Below, piece after piece: positions 1 through 6,536 of a stretch of 12,359 bases of DNA. Each line of letters opens with the position of its first letter. The stretch's first letter is position 1. This DNA is from Bacteroidia bacterium (GTDB lineage Bacteria; Bacteroidota; Bacteroidia; SpSt-205), in assembly GCA_025060275.1 (NCBI GenBank), contig JANXCJ010000048.1, forward strand, positions 1-12,359. Reading direction: 5' to 3'. The position numbers and the translations under genes were made by a program. The notes below the pieces were generated by a model. The model was given only the letters and a program-made list of their open reading frames with translations. It made no database searches and was not told the DNA's origin.

Positions 1-5
1 GACCT

Positions 6-1487
6 TCAATCTTCCTCCTCTTCCTCATCTTCTTTACGACTAAGCAGGTCTCCTAAAATGTCTTTAAATTCCATCTGTTTGTAAGAGAGAGTACGACCTA
101 TAAGGGAGGTTTCTGCAAGCCCATGTAGAGCTAACTCCATCCAGGGATATGGATTATCTGGCAGATTTAGGCTCTCTACAAGACGCCGCAAATGGGGAAT
201 ACGGTCAAGCTCCCGCCGATAAGAAGCCTCTGACATCTCTCGTGAAAGAATGAGTTGATTGCCTCCACTAAACCAATCTATAATAGGCTGATAGGGGTTA
301 GGTTGAGTACCTCGCTTGAATTTGTCCGGTGCAGGAAAGTTGGCAAGAAATTCCTCCCTAAGCGCTCTATGACATAGGTACAAGGCTACCGCTTGAATAC
401 CTTCCTTCTCCCCCTCATATACGAGTTCTACCTTGCCTGCAATAGCAGGCACAGAAGCATAAATGTCCATGGGGCGCACTACAGCCGTTTCTTCTTGATT
501 GATTAGCATACGCTGTTCTGCCCATGCGATTACGCACTCATAGGCAGAGATAGTCAAGCGAGCCGAAACACCACTCTTGGGGTCTATATGCTCACTCTCT
601 CTTGCTAAGAAGCCTATTCTCTCTATTATGTTGCACATCATGTCGGAGATTTTTATTCGCTCACGCTGAGTGGGTGTAATAGAGGCTTCCTGCTGAGTGA
701 TTCGGCGACTTGCTTCTATCGTACGGGGATAATGGGTAAGAATTTGGCTCCCTATGCGGTCTTTGAGAGGAGTTACGATCGTGCCCCGTTGGGTATAATC
801 TTCTGGATTAGCTGTAAAAATGAACTGAATGTCCACAGGAAGGCGCAGCTTATATCCCCTTATCTGCAAATCCCGCTCCTGGAGAAGGTTGAAGAGAGCA
901 ACTTGAATTTTTGGCTGTAGATCAGGCAACTCATTAATCACAAATATGCCTCTATGAGAGCGAGGAATAAGCCCATAATGAATAACGCGAGGGTCTGCAT
1001 ACGGTAGCTTAAGAGTAGCGGCTTTTATAGGGTCTATGTCGCCAATCAAGTCCGCAACAGAAACATCTGGTGTAGCTAGTTTTTCTGTATAGCGTGCCTC
1101 ACGGGGTATCCAGTAAATGGGTGTTTCATCTCCTGCTTCCTCTACAAGCGCCTGGGCTTGAGGCGTTATGGGGTGAAAAGGGTCCTCAGGAAGCTCTACC
1201 CCCTCAATCGCAGGAATATAGGGGTCTAGTAATTCTACTATTTGACGGGCTAAACGAGTTTTAGCTTGCCCCCGTAACCCTAAAAATAGAATGTTATGCT
1301 TCGCTAATATAGCAGTATACAGCTGAGGCAATACTGTGTCCTCATAGTCATGAATACCTTGAAATAGGGGTTTTCTATTCCGGAGAGCCTCTATGAGGTT
1401 CTCTCTCAGCTCATCCTTTACGGAACGGGTGCGGTAACCCTCACGCTTGAGAGCCCCCAGTGTGGACAGACGGAGTAAGCGCTGCAT
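6..1487 (-). CDS. MoxR/ChlI-like AAA+ ATPase (magnesium-chelatase subunit I family)
   Basis: A predicted cytoplasmic AAA+ ATPase of 493 residues. Walker A is GLRGQAKT (residues 70-77). Walker B is IFVINE (181-186), with the Asn typical of MoxR/ChlI proteins. Sensor 1 is FTANPED (224-230), a candidate arginine finger lies in LKDRIGS (R244), and a sensor-2-like GVSAR sits at 306-310. The C-terminus is a strongly acidic tail (KEDEEEEEED). I chose the ATG at 1487 because the protein then begins with the usual TLGALK...SVKDELR segment and a −7 promoter box lies 13 nt upstream. Longer in-frame starts (1535, 1670) would place that promoter inside the gene, and the 1670 start would overlap holA. In Bacteroidota this ATPase is commonly followed by a VWA-domain gene, a chaperone-like pairing; that partner would lie off the left edge. 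True Mg-chelatase activity is unlikely, as no pigment genes are nearby. The cellular substrate is unknown. Confidence 0.88.
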   Translation of the reverse strand: MQRLLRLSTLGALKREGYRTRSVKDELRENLIEALRNRKPLFQGIHDYEDTVLPQLYTAILAKHNILFLGLRGQAKTRLARQIVELLDPYIPAIEGVELPEDPFHPITPQAQALVEEAGDETPIYWIPREARYTEKLATPDVSVADLIGDIDPIKAATLKLPYADPRVIHYGLIPRSHRGIFVINELPDLQPKIQVALFNLLQERDLQIRGYKLRLPVDIQFIFTANPEDYTQRGTIVTPLKDRIGSQILTHYPRTIEASRRITQQEASITPTQRERIKISDMMCNIIERIGFLARESEHIDPKSGVSARLTISAYECVIAWAEQRMLINQEETAVVRPMDIYASVPAIAGKVELVYEGEKEGIQAVALYLCHRALREEFLANFPAPDKFKRGTQPNPYQPIIDWFSGGNQLILSREMSEASYRRELDRIPHLRRLVESLNLPDNPYPWMELALHGLAETSLIGRTLSYKQMEFKDILGDLLSRKEDEEEEED

Positions 1488-1500
1488 AAATAAGTAGAAA

Positions 1501-1508
1501 CAAATATA
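1501..1508 (-). promoter_or_regulatory. −7 promoter element for the MoxR-like ATPase gene
   Basis: On the minus strand this reads TATATTTG, an exact match to the Bacteroidota −7 consensus TAnnTTTG. It ends 13 nt before the ATG at 1487. A start site 4-7 nt downstream would leave a leader of only about 6-9 nt. I see no convincing −33 TTG at the usual spacing; an inverted repeat occupies that place. Confidence 0.55.
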
Positions 1509-1515
1509 AGCGCTC

Positions 1516-1532
1516 CCCAAGGAAAACTTGGG
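1516..1532. repeat. Inverted repeat in the ATPase/holA divergent region, operator-like
   Basis: CCCAAG, a 5-nt GAAAA centre, then CTTGGG: a perfect 6-bp inverted repeat. It begins 7 nt upstream of the minus-strand −7 box at 1501-1508, so it covers the region where the −33 contacts would fall. A palindromic AGCGCT (1509-1514) lies between the two. The position suits a repressor or activator site for the ATPase gene. It is not followed by a T-tract, so a terminator is unlikely. The regulator is unknown, and a 6-bp repeat can occur by chance. Confidence 0.4.
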
Positions 1533-1564
1533 CATATAAAAGTGAAAGAAGTACACCGAAGAGC

Positions 1565-1572
1565 TAACTTTA
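1565..1572 (+). promoter_or_regulatory. Possible −7 element for holA
   Basis: TAACTTTA matches the Bacteroidota −7 consensus TAnnTTTG at all fixed positions except the last base. It ends 24 nt before the holA ATG. No −33 TTG was found at the expected distance. It lies in the only sizeable intergenic gap (1488-1596), so a holA promoter must be close by, but this particular box is weak. Confidence 0.25.
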
Positions 1573-1596
1573 CCCTCAGTTTTTTCATAGCAAAAT

Positions 1597-2568
1597 ATGA
1601 TATGGCTCCTGTATGGTACAGATGAATTTCGTCGTATAGAAAGACGCAAAGCACTTATTCTTGAACTCATAGGCGAGGCAAACCCCGACCTTACTCTTAC
1701 AATCCTGAGGGGAAAAGCCTTTTCGGAGAGTCGCCTTCCCGAACTTTATGAACTCCCTTTCTTAGCTACTCACAAAGTTGTCCTTCTTTTAGAAGCAGAA
1801 AATCTCGGCAAAAGCGAACTCAAAGCTCTCCTCAAGTACTTACAAAATCCTGCCCCTCATACGCATTTAGTAATAGATTTTGGGCAAGAAGACCCTCCGA
1901 CATTTCTCAAAGTCCCCTCCATACAAATAGAAGGCTATCACCCTCTCAAAGCCAGAGAAGTAACAGACTGGATACTTCAGAGAATAAAAACGCTTAACAT
2001 TTCCATGTCTGACGAAGCAATAGCCTTCTTGGTAGAAATAATGGGGTCAGACCTCCGTCTAATTGACCAAACATTACAACTACTGCAGGTGTACTCTTTA
2101 TCAGACCCACAACACTCCATTGATATAGAGGAACTTAGCGAGGCCTTAGGACTACATCCACAGTATAATATTTACCGTCTCATAGATGTATTAGCTCTCA
2201 AAGACACAAAAGGAGCTCTGCGCATCTTTTCTGCTTTTGCTGAAGACTCCAAAAACTTTCCCATCGCTCAGATTATATGGCATTTACGAAATTTCTTTCA
2301 GAATATAGCTATACTCCATCTCACAGCCACACCTAGAGAGAATAAAGCCATCCAGCATAGGCTTCGCCTACGCTTTCCCTTCCAAGCTCGCCCCTATCAA
2401 GAGGGCATGAAAAATTATTCTCTTATGCAGTGCATAAGGGCTCTCCAAATACTGCGAGAGACAGAGTCCCAGCATAAGGGCGTAATTCCTTCTCGCCAGA
2501 GAGAAGCCCAGCTTATTCTGGGAATGGGACTACGCCTTGTAAAAGAGGATAAGCCTCAGCTTCACTAA
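1597..2568 (+). CDS. holA: DNA polymerase III subunit delta
   Basis: The delta subunit of the clamp-loader complex opens the beta sliding clamp for loading on DNA at replication forks. The 323-residue protein is slightly short for HolA, which is usually about 330-345 residues. It starts with the characteristic LLYGTDEF segment (residues 4-11). The family's degenerate N-terminal AAA+ fold follows, without a Walker A motif as expected for delta. GSDLRLIDQTLQLLQ (150-164) and YNIYRLIDVLALKD (190-203) match the conserved helices linking the AAA+ lid to the C-terminal collar domain. The ATG at 1597 is well placed for the family. The gene diverges from the ATPase gene and is followed after 9 nt by the DUF3108 gene on the same strand, so the two are probably co-transcribed. 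The assignment rests on family resemblance read by eye. Confidence 0.87.
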   Translation: MIWLLYGTDEFRRIERRKALILELIGEANPDLTLTILRGKAFSESRLPELYELPFLATHKVVLLLEAENLGKSELKALLKYLQNPAPHTHLVIDFGQEDPPTFLKVPSIQIEGYHPLKAREVTDWILQRIKTLNISMSDEAIAFLVEIMGSDLRLIDQTLQLLQVYSLSDPQHSIDIEELSEALGLHPQYNIYRLIDVLALKDTKGALRIFSAFAEDSKNFPIAQIIWHLRNFFQNIAILHLTATPRENKAIQHRLRLRFPFQARPYQEGMKNYSLMQCIRALQILRETESQHKGVIPSRQREAQLILGMGLRLVKEDKPQLH

Positions 2569-2577
2569 GTAGAGAGT

Positions 2578-3450
2578 ATGAGCTTGCTCGTTATTCTCCT
2601 CTTTACAAACTGGATAGCTAACTTTTATGGAGCGTGCCCAGCTCCTTTGCCAAGTGATCAGAGCATCAAGGCAACAAAAGGAGCCCTCACAGGGTGTTTC
2701 TATCCTGATACTCCTCGGAAAGCGGACTTTCCCCCTCGCATCTTTACTAAGCCAGCTCCTTTCCAGCCAGGTGAGAAGTTAGTCTTTCGCGTGCATTACG
2801 GGTGGTTCAACGCAGGCGAAGCTGTATTTGAAGTATACCCCAAGATATACACCGTAAGAGGCCTGCCCTGTTATGTGTTTAGGGGAAGTGGAAAAACCGC
2901 CTCTGCTTTTGAGTGGTTCTATAAGGTCAGAGATTATATGGACTCCTACGTAGATACAGCTCAACTACGGACTCTTTTATATTACAGGTGGGTAAACGAA
3001 GGCGATTTTCACTTTGTAGACACAGTTTATTTTGACTATGAGCACAAAGAGATAAGAGGACGCAAGGGCACATTTCCAATGGAGACATGGACCATGGATA
3101 TGTTAGGAGCTTTCTACTATGCTCGGAGATTAGATGTACATTCTATGCCCCCAGGTACTGTAGTGCCCATACCTGTATTCTTAGATGATAAGATTTATGA
3201 TTTGGGAATGAAAATTTTAGGAAAAGAAGTCATAAAAACCGACTTAGGTACTTTCAGATGCATAAAAATTACGCCCTTAGTAGTAGCAGAGCGGGTCTTC
3301 CGAGGGCGTGAAGAAATGATTATGTGGGTAACAGATGACGAGAATCTTATCCCTGTCAAGATTACCTCACCTATAATTGTAGGAAGTGTCTCTGCTACAC
3401 TCAAGCACTATGAAGGGATAAAATACCCTCTTACAGCTAAAATAAAGTAA
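2578..3450 (+). CDS. Secreted DUF3108-domain protein
   Basis: A 290-residue protein with a hydrophobic N-terminus (residues 1-19) that looks like a signal peptide, then a DUF3108-type domain from about residue 64 (FQPGEKLVFRVHYGWFNAGE) to about 283. Internal landmarks are a WFYKVRDYMDSYVD segment (113-126), TMDMLGAFYYAR (172-183) and LGTFRCIKITP (223-233). DUF3108 proteins are exported and common in Bacteroidota and Proteobacteria, but they have no agreed function. Cys20 follows FYGA, but position −3 is Tyr, so a lipoprotein signal is doubtful. The leader carries no Lys or Arg before its hydrophobic core, which is unusual. No other start is possible, because the in-frame stop upstream is that of holA, in the same frame 9 nt away. 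AGAGAG just before the ATG could be a weak ribosome site. Probably in an operon with holA. Confidence 0.82.
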   Translation: MSLLVILLFTNWIANFYGACPAPLPSDQSIKATKGALTGCFYPDTPRKADFPPRIFTKPAPFQPGEKLVFRVHYGWFNAGEAVFEVYPKIYTVRGLPCYVFRGSGKTASAFEWFYKVRDYMDSYVDTAQLRTLLYYRWVNEGDFHFVDTVYFDYEHKEIRGRKGTFPMETWTMDMLGAFYYARRLDVHSMPPGTVVPIPVFLDDKIYDLGMKILGKEVIKTDLGTFRCIKITPLVVAERVFRGREEMIMWVTDDENLIPVKITSPIIVGSVSATLKHYEGIKYPLTAKIK

Positions 3451-3462
3451 AAACAGGGTACC

Positions 3463-4308
3463 TCACTTCAGCAACATACTCCATAGGCGGAGGAGGGTGC
3501 CCTTGAGCTCTCTTCTATCTACTATCATATCTACAAATCCATGCTCCAGTTGGAATTCGGCTTCTTGGAAGCCTTGGGGTAAGTCCTTCCCCGTCGCTTC
3601 TCGTATGACGCGGGGACCCGCAAAGCCTATTAGAGCCTTAGGCTCTGCTATATTGATATCTCCCAACATGGCGAAGCTCGCTGTTACACCCCCCATCGTA
3701 GGGTCCGTAAGAAGAGAGATGTAAGGCATGCCAATTTTATTATAGCGAGCTATCCATGCAGCTGTTTTTGCCATCTGCATAAGACTGAGAGAGCCCTCCA
3801 TCATCCGAGCACCTCCACTCCGAGAAACAATCAAGAGAGGTAGCTTATGCGCAATAGCATGTTGAATAGTGCGGGCTATTCTTTCACCGACTACACTTCC
3901 CATGCTGCCTCCTATAAAGCCAAAATCCATCACCGCCACAGCTACAGTGTAACTACCTATCCGTCCTACAGCACAGCGTACAGCTTCAGTAAGAGAGGTT
4001 TTCTTTTGCGCTTCTGCAAGGCGCTGCGTATAAGGACGAGAATCTACAAAGCCTAAGGCATCCACAGGAAGTATGTCCTCAAAGAGCAACTCATAAGAGC
4101 CCTCCTCAAAAAGGATGCGGAAGTATTCCTTACTACCAATAGGGAAATGATAGCCACAATGCGGACACACATAATGAGACTGCATAAGCTCTTTTATATG
4201 AAGGGGTTTGCCACAAGAAGGACACTTGACCCAAAGCCCATCAGGGGCCCCGATCTTCTCAGAAGTCGCTGTCCGGATCCCTTCTTCCTTTCTGAGATAC
4301 CAGGTCAT
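3463..4308 (-). CDS. accD: Acetyl-CoA carboxylase carboxyltransferase subunit beta
   Basis: With AccA this subunit forms the carboxyltransferase that moves CO2 from carboxybiotin to acetyl-CoA, giving malonyl-CoA for fatty-acid synthesis in the cytoplasm. The 281-residue length is normal. A four-cysteine zinc ribbon lies at C29, C32, C48 and C51 (CPSC...CPHC). The crotonase-like carboxyltransferase domain follows, with the glycine-rich motifs GGSMGSVVGE (133-142), SRSGGARMMEG (162-172) and TDPTMGGVTASFA (201-213). The N-terminus (WYLRKEEGIRTAT...GLW) matches the family, supporting the ATG at 4308. A good Shine-Dalgarno-like GAGGTGA precedes it. The gene lies 12 nt downstream of the GtrA-like gene and is probably co-transcribed with it. 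accA is not in the window, which is common. It converges on the DUF3108 gene with 12 nt between the stops. Confidence 0.95.
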   Translation of the reverse strand: MTWYLRKEEGIRTATSEKIGAPDGLWVKCPSCGKPLHIKELMQSHYVCPHCGYHFPIGSKEYFRILFEEGSYELLFEDILPVDALGFVDSRPYTQRLAEAQKKTSLTEAVRCAVGRIGSYTVAVAVMDFGFIGGSMGSVVGERIARTIQHAIAHKLPLLIVSRSGGARMMEGSLSLMQMAKTAAWIARYNKIGMPYISLLTDPTMGGVTASFAMLGDINIAEPKALIGFAGPRVIREATGKDLPQGFQEAEFQLEHGFVDMIVDRRELKGTLLRLWSMLLK

Positions 4309-4309
4309 G

Positions 4310-4316
4310 TCACCTC
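4310..4316 (-). promoter_or_regulatory. Shine-Dalgarno-like site of accD
   Basis: On the minus strand this reads GAGGTGA, a seven-base match to the anti-SD complement, ending one base before the accD ATG; GAGG is 4 nt from the start. Bacteroidota generally rely little on Shine-Dalgarno pairing, and most starts in this window show none, so this site stands out. accD is internal to its transcription unit, where start selection cannot depend on the mRNA 5' end. Confidence 0.5.
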
Positions 4317-4320
4317 AAAT

Positions 4321-4725
4321 TTAGGGAAACGATATGCGCTTATGAAGGACAAAACTGACAGGAAAAGTACCCAAAGCTGCAAAACCACGAGCCACCGCAG
4401 CGCGCCATCGCATCGCAGGTAAAACCATGTATAGCCCCTCCATAACTAACCCATTCAAAAAGTATATGAGCCCTATAACGAGTAAAAATCTAACCAGTTG
4501 TCCGTGCCACCTCACCTCCTGCGACTCAAAGACCCACTTCCGGGTCAAGTAAAAGCCTATTAGCACACCTGTCCCGAAGCTTATCGTCAGGGATAGCCAG
4601 TGCCCCATACCTAAGTTTCGTAGGAGAGCATAAACCCCCACATCCCAAAGGGTCCCACCTCCCCCTACTATTACATAACGCCAGAATCGTACATTTAGAA
4701 CCCAATGGCGGAAATACTTCTTCAC
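4321..4725 (-). CDS. GtrA-like family membrane protein
   Basis: A 134-residue, very hydrophobic protein with four predicted membrane segments (about residues 16-36, 43-62, 76-97 and 108-127), the size and topology of the GtrA/DPMS1 family. Family-like features are RYVIVGGGGTLWDVGVYALL (16-35) in the first segment, YLTRKWVF (59-66) at the end of the second, and a basic FVLHKRISF end (125-133). GtrA-like proteins are thought to help move polyprenyl-linked sugars across the inner membrane for glycosylation of surface polymers, but the role here is inference; no glycosyltransferase is adjacent. The start is GTG at 4725: a stop lies four codons upstream, and the next candidate (GTG, residue 29) would lose the first membrane segment. 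The first 21 nt therefore overlap the start of the ABC ATPase gene on the other strand. Followed by accD after 12 nt. Confidence 0.83.
   Translation of the reverse strand: MKKYFRHWVLNVRFWRYVIVGGGGTLWDVGVYALLRNLGMGHWLSLTISFGTGVLIGFYLTRKWVFESQEVRWHGQLVRFLLVIGLIYFLNGLVMEGLYMVLPAMRWRAAVARGFAALGTFPVSFVLHKRISFP
4690..4697 (+). promoter_or_regulatory. Candidate −7 element for the ABC ATPase gene
   Basis: TACATTTA matches TAnnTTTG except at the last base and ends 7 nt before the ATG at 4705. It lies inside the GtrA-like coding sequence. The position implies a near-leaderless transcript. There is no clear −33 TTG. Confidence 0.35.
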
Positions 4726-5391
4726 GCTACAAAGCTACGCAAAGCCTATGAGGGCAGATACATCATAGATGGAATAGACGTTCAGATAGAGGCAGGCCAG
4801 TCCTATGCCTTAGTAGGACACTCAGGCTCAGGAAAAACTACTCTGTTGTATCTTTTAGCCCTCTTAGAGAAGCCTGACGAGGGAGACATATTCTGGAGAG
4901 GAAGCCCTCTCCTCTCACTTTCAAAGTCTGCGCAAGCCCGATGGCGCAATCAGAATATAGGGTTCGTTTTTCAGTTCTTTCACCTCATAGCTGAGCTACG
5001 AGTATGGGAAAATGTGGCTTTACCTGCAGTGCTATCAGGTAGTACGTTCAACCGAGAAAAAGCCAAAGCCTTAGAATGGCTAAGCTATGTAAGACTCAAA
5101 GAGAGAGCCTATGATCTACCTACACACCTCTCAGGAGGTGAGCAGCAAAGAGTAGCTATTGCTAGGGCACTCTTCATGAACCCCCCTCTCATCTTAGCAG
5201 ATGAACCCACAGGGAACTTAGACAGCGAACAGGCTAACCAGGTAAGCCATCTCTTCTTCAATTTGACCCGCTCAGCTCATAAAGCCCTTCTGTTAGCTAC
5301 GCATAATCCCTCTTTAGCTAAAAAAGCCGACCTAATCCTTCGCCTTCAGAATGGGAAACTTATTCACACCGCCTCTCCAGAGCTTGTTTAA
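4705..5391 (+). CDS. LolD/MacB-family ABC transporter ATP-binding protein
   Basis: A 228-residue soluble ABC ATPase with every canonical motif intact: Walker A GHSGSGKT (38-45), Q-loop FVFQF (Q90), signature LSGGEQQR (142-149), Walker B LILADEP (162-168), D-loop NLDS (171-174) and switch His200. The Walker A and Q-loop surroundings, length and ADEPTGNLDS run are typical of the LolD/MacB/FtsE group, which drives lipoprotein release, efflux or division-linked complexes by mechanotransmission. No LolC/LolE-type permease is adjacent, so the substrate cannot be assigned. The ATG at 4705 is the only plausible start: an in-frame TAG lies two codons upstream, and there is no ATG, GTG or TTG in the codons before Walker A. 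The gene overlaps the GtrA-like start by 21 nt on the other strand. Its TAA overlaps the khtU stop. Confidence 0.9.
   Translation: MAEILLHATKLRKAYEGRYIIDGIDVQIEAGQSYALVGHSGSGKTTLLYLLALLEKPDEGDIFWRGSPLLSLSKSAQARWRNQNIGFVFQFFHLIAELRVWENVALPAVLSGSTFNREKAKALEWLSYVRLKERAYDLPTHLSGGEQQRVAIARALFMNPPLILADEPTGNLDSEQANQVSHLFFNLTRSAHKALLLATHNPSLAKKADLILRLQNGKLIHTASPELV
4730..4737 (-). promoter_or_regulatory. −7 promoter element for the GtrA-like gene
   Basis: On the minus strand this reads TAGCTTTG, an exact TAnnTTTG match, ending 4 nt before the GTG start at 4725. It lies inside codons 9-11 of the ABC ATPase gene. A normal −7 to start-site distance would place the first transcribed base at or next to the start codon. 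No clear −33 TTG was seen. Confidence 0.5.
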
Positions 5392-6536
5392 GCATTTCTA
5401 CGGGGAAAGAACCGCTCTGCTACTTCACCTGCCTTAGCAAAAGCGACACAACCTACTACGGTAGAGAATAGCACGATTACCCATACCACTTCCCGCCAAA
5501 CTTGCGAGAGAGCCCCAAAAAGGAGAGAAAATTCGCCCTTGGGTAGGAAGCTCAAAGCTGCCCGGAAAGCAGCCCGTTTTTTGAGGCCCCATGCCCTCGC
5601 CGCCCAGAAAGTAGAAAGCCCCTTCAAGAGTACAGCTAAAATAGCCCATCCTATGCCTTCCCCCACTGGTAGTCTCCCTAATCCAACCTGATAACTGAGA
5701 CTGAAAAAGAAAAAACCTATACTCAACTCCCGAATGGGACCCAGATTCCGTTCAGCTGCCAGATGGAGCGTGCTCTCCCTGGGAATAAGAACACCTAAAA
5801 GAAATGCCGTAAGCGCCCCAGACAAACTCAAGATATGTCCTAAGGAGCCTACACCCAATACTAATCCTAGCATTAAGAAAACTTCCAAAGAGTTTTCCGT
5901 GGAATATGATATGCGGGTCGTAATCCAAGGTATTAGCCGTTTATGAGTCAGCCAAAATACCATTGAAATAGCTATAAGTGAGAAGAGAAGTTTAGCTAAG
6001 AAGAGCCAACTCAGGGCTTTGCCTCCCACTAGAGGAGTGAAGATACCTAATAAGCCTACACCTACTATGTCCTCAAAAATTAGTAGTCCGAGGAGTAGTT
6101 CTGCCTCAGCAGTGGCAAGTCGGCTATAGTCCAAAAAAAGGCGGGCTACGACTGCCGTACTACTGGGATATAGTGCACTACCTAATATGATCGCTTCCAG
6201 AGGAGGGGAAAAAAATAAGGCTATCCCTGTGATCGCGCCGAAGTTTATACCTAGGTCAATAAGAGCAGGCCAGAGAATATTCCGACCCAGCTGGGAGAGA
6301 TACTCAGGTGAATATTCCAAGCCTACAAAGAAGAAAAGCAGCCAAATGGCTATCTCACCTATAAGCGGAAAAAACTCATGAAGCCAAGGAAGAGGCAGGA
6401 ATTGCGCCAATAGCCCACTTACCATAAAGCCTAAGATGGTAGGAATGCGTCCCTTCTGAAGTATCCAGCTGATGCCAAATAGCCCCACTAAAAGGAGCCC
6501 TAAGAGTCCTAAATGAAGGATAGCATTTTCACTCAT
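5388..6536 (-). CDS. khtU: CPA2-family cation:proton antiporter (KhtU-like)
   Basis: A 382-residue polytopic inner-membrane protein with about 11-12 hydrophobic segments, matching the Na+/H+ exchanger domain of CPA2 antiporters (Kef, KhtU, MagA). Conserved stretches are FFFVGLEYS (68-76), ALYPSSTAVVARLFLD (121-136), LLIFEDIVGVGLLG (150-163, D156 at the expected acidic position) and LPKGEFSLLF (331-340). It lacks the C-terminal TrkA-N/RCK domain of Kef proteins; that regulatory role is supplied by the separate upstream gene, as in Bacillus subtilis KhtTU, a K+/H+ antiporter. Ion specificity (K+ or Na+) cannot be read from sequence alone. The start ATG overlaps the end of khtT by 8 nt, implying translational coupling. 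AAGGG five bases upstream may serve as a ribosome site. Its TAA is interlocked with the stop of the convergent ABC ATPase gene. Confidence 0.85.
   Translation of the reverse strand: MSENAILHLGLLGLLLVGLFGISWILQKGRIPTILGFMVSGLLAQFLPLPWLHEFFPLIGEIAIWLLFFFVGLEYSPEYLSQLGRNILWPALIDLGINFGAITGIALFFSPPLEAIILGSALYPSSTAVVARLFLDYSRLATAEAELLLGLLIFEDIVGVGLLGIFTPLVGGKALSWLFLAKLLFSLIAISMVFWLTHKRLIPWITTRISYSTENSLEVFLMLGLVLGVGSLGHILSLSGALTAFLLGVLIPRESTLHLAAERNLGPIRELSIGFFFFSLSYQVGLGRLPVGEGIGWAILAVLLKGLSTFWAARAWGLKKRAAFRAALSFLPKGEFSLLFGALSQVWREVVWVIVLFSTVVGCVAFAKAGEVAERFFPRRNA

Noticed and set aside
6..1487. True magnesium chelatase subunit for chlorophyll synthesis
   Set aside because: The ATPase resembles ChlI only as part of the wider MoxR group. 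No pigment-synthesis genes are present, and the closest family context is MoxR plus VWA in non-phototrophic Bacteroidota.
1488..1670. N-terminal extension of the MoxR-like ATPase, up to a start at 1670
   Set aside because: It would overlap the holA start by 74 nt, cover the exact −7 box at 1501-1508 and add 61 residues unlike the family. The ATG at 1487 gives the expected N-terminus.
3451..3462. Possible terminator between the DUF3108 and accD genes
   Set aside because: The 12 nt contain only a GGTACC palindrome with no stem of useful length and no T-tract, so an intrinsic terminator is not supported.
4705..5391. Naming the ABC ATPase as LolD of lipoprotein sorting
   Set aside because: The motifs place it in the LolD/MacB/FtsE group, but no LolC/LolE permease is adjacent and the group members cannot be separated by these motifs alone.
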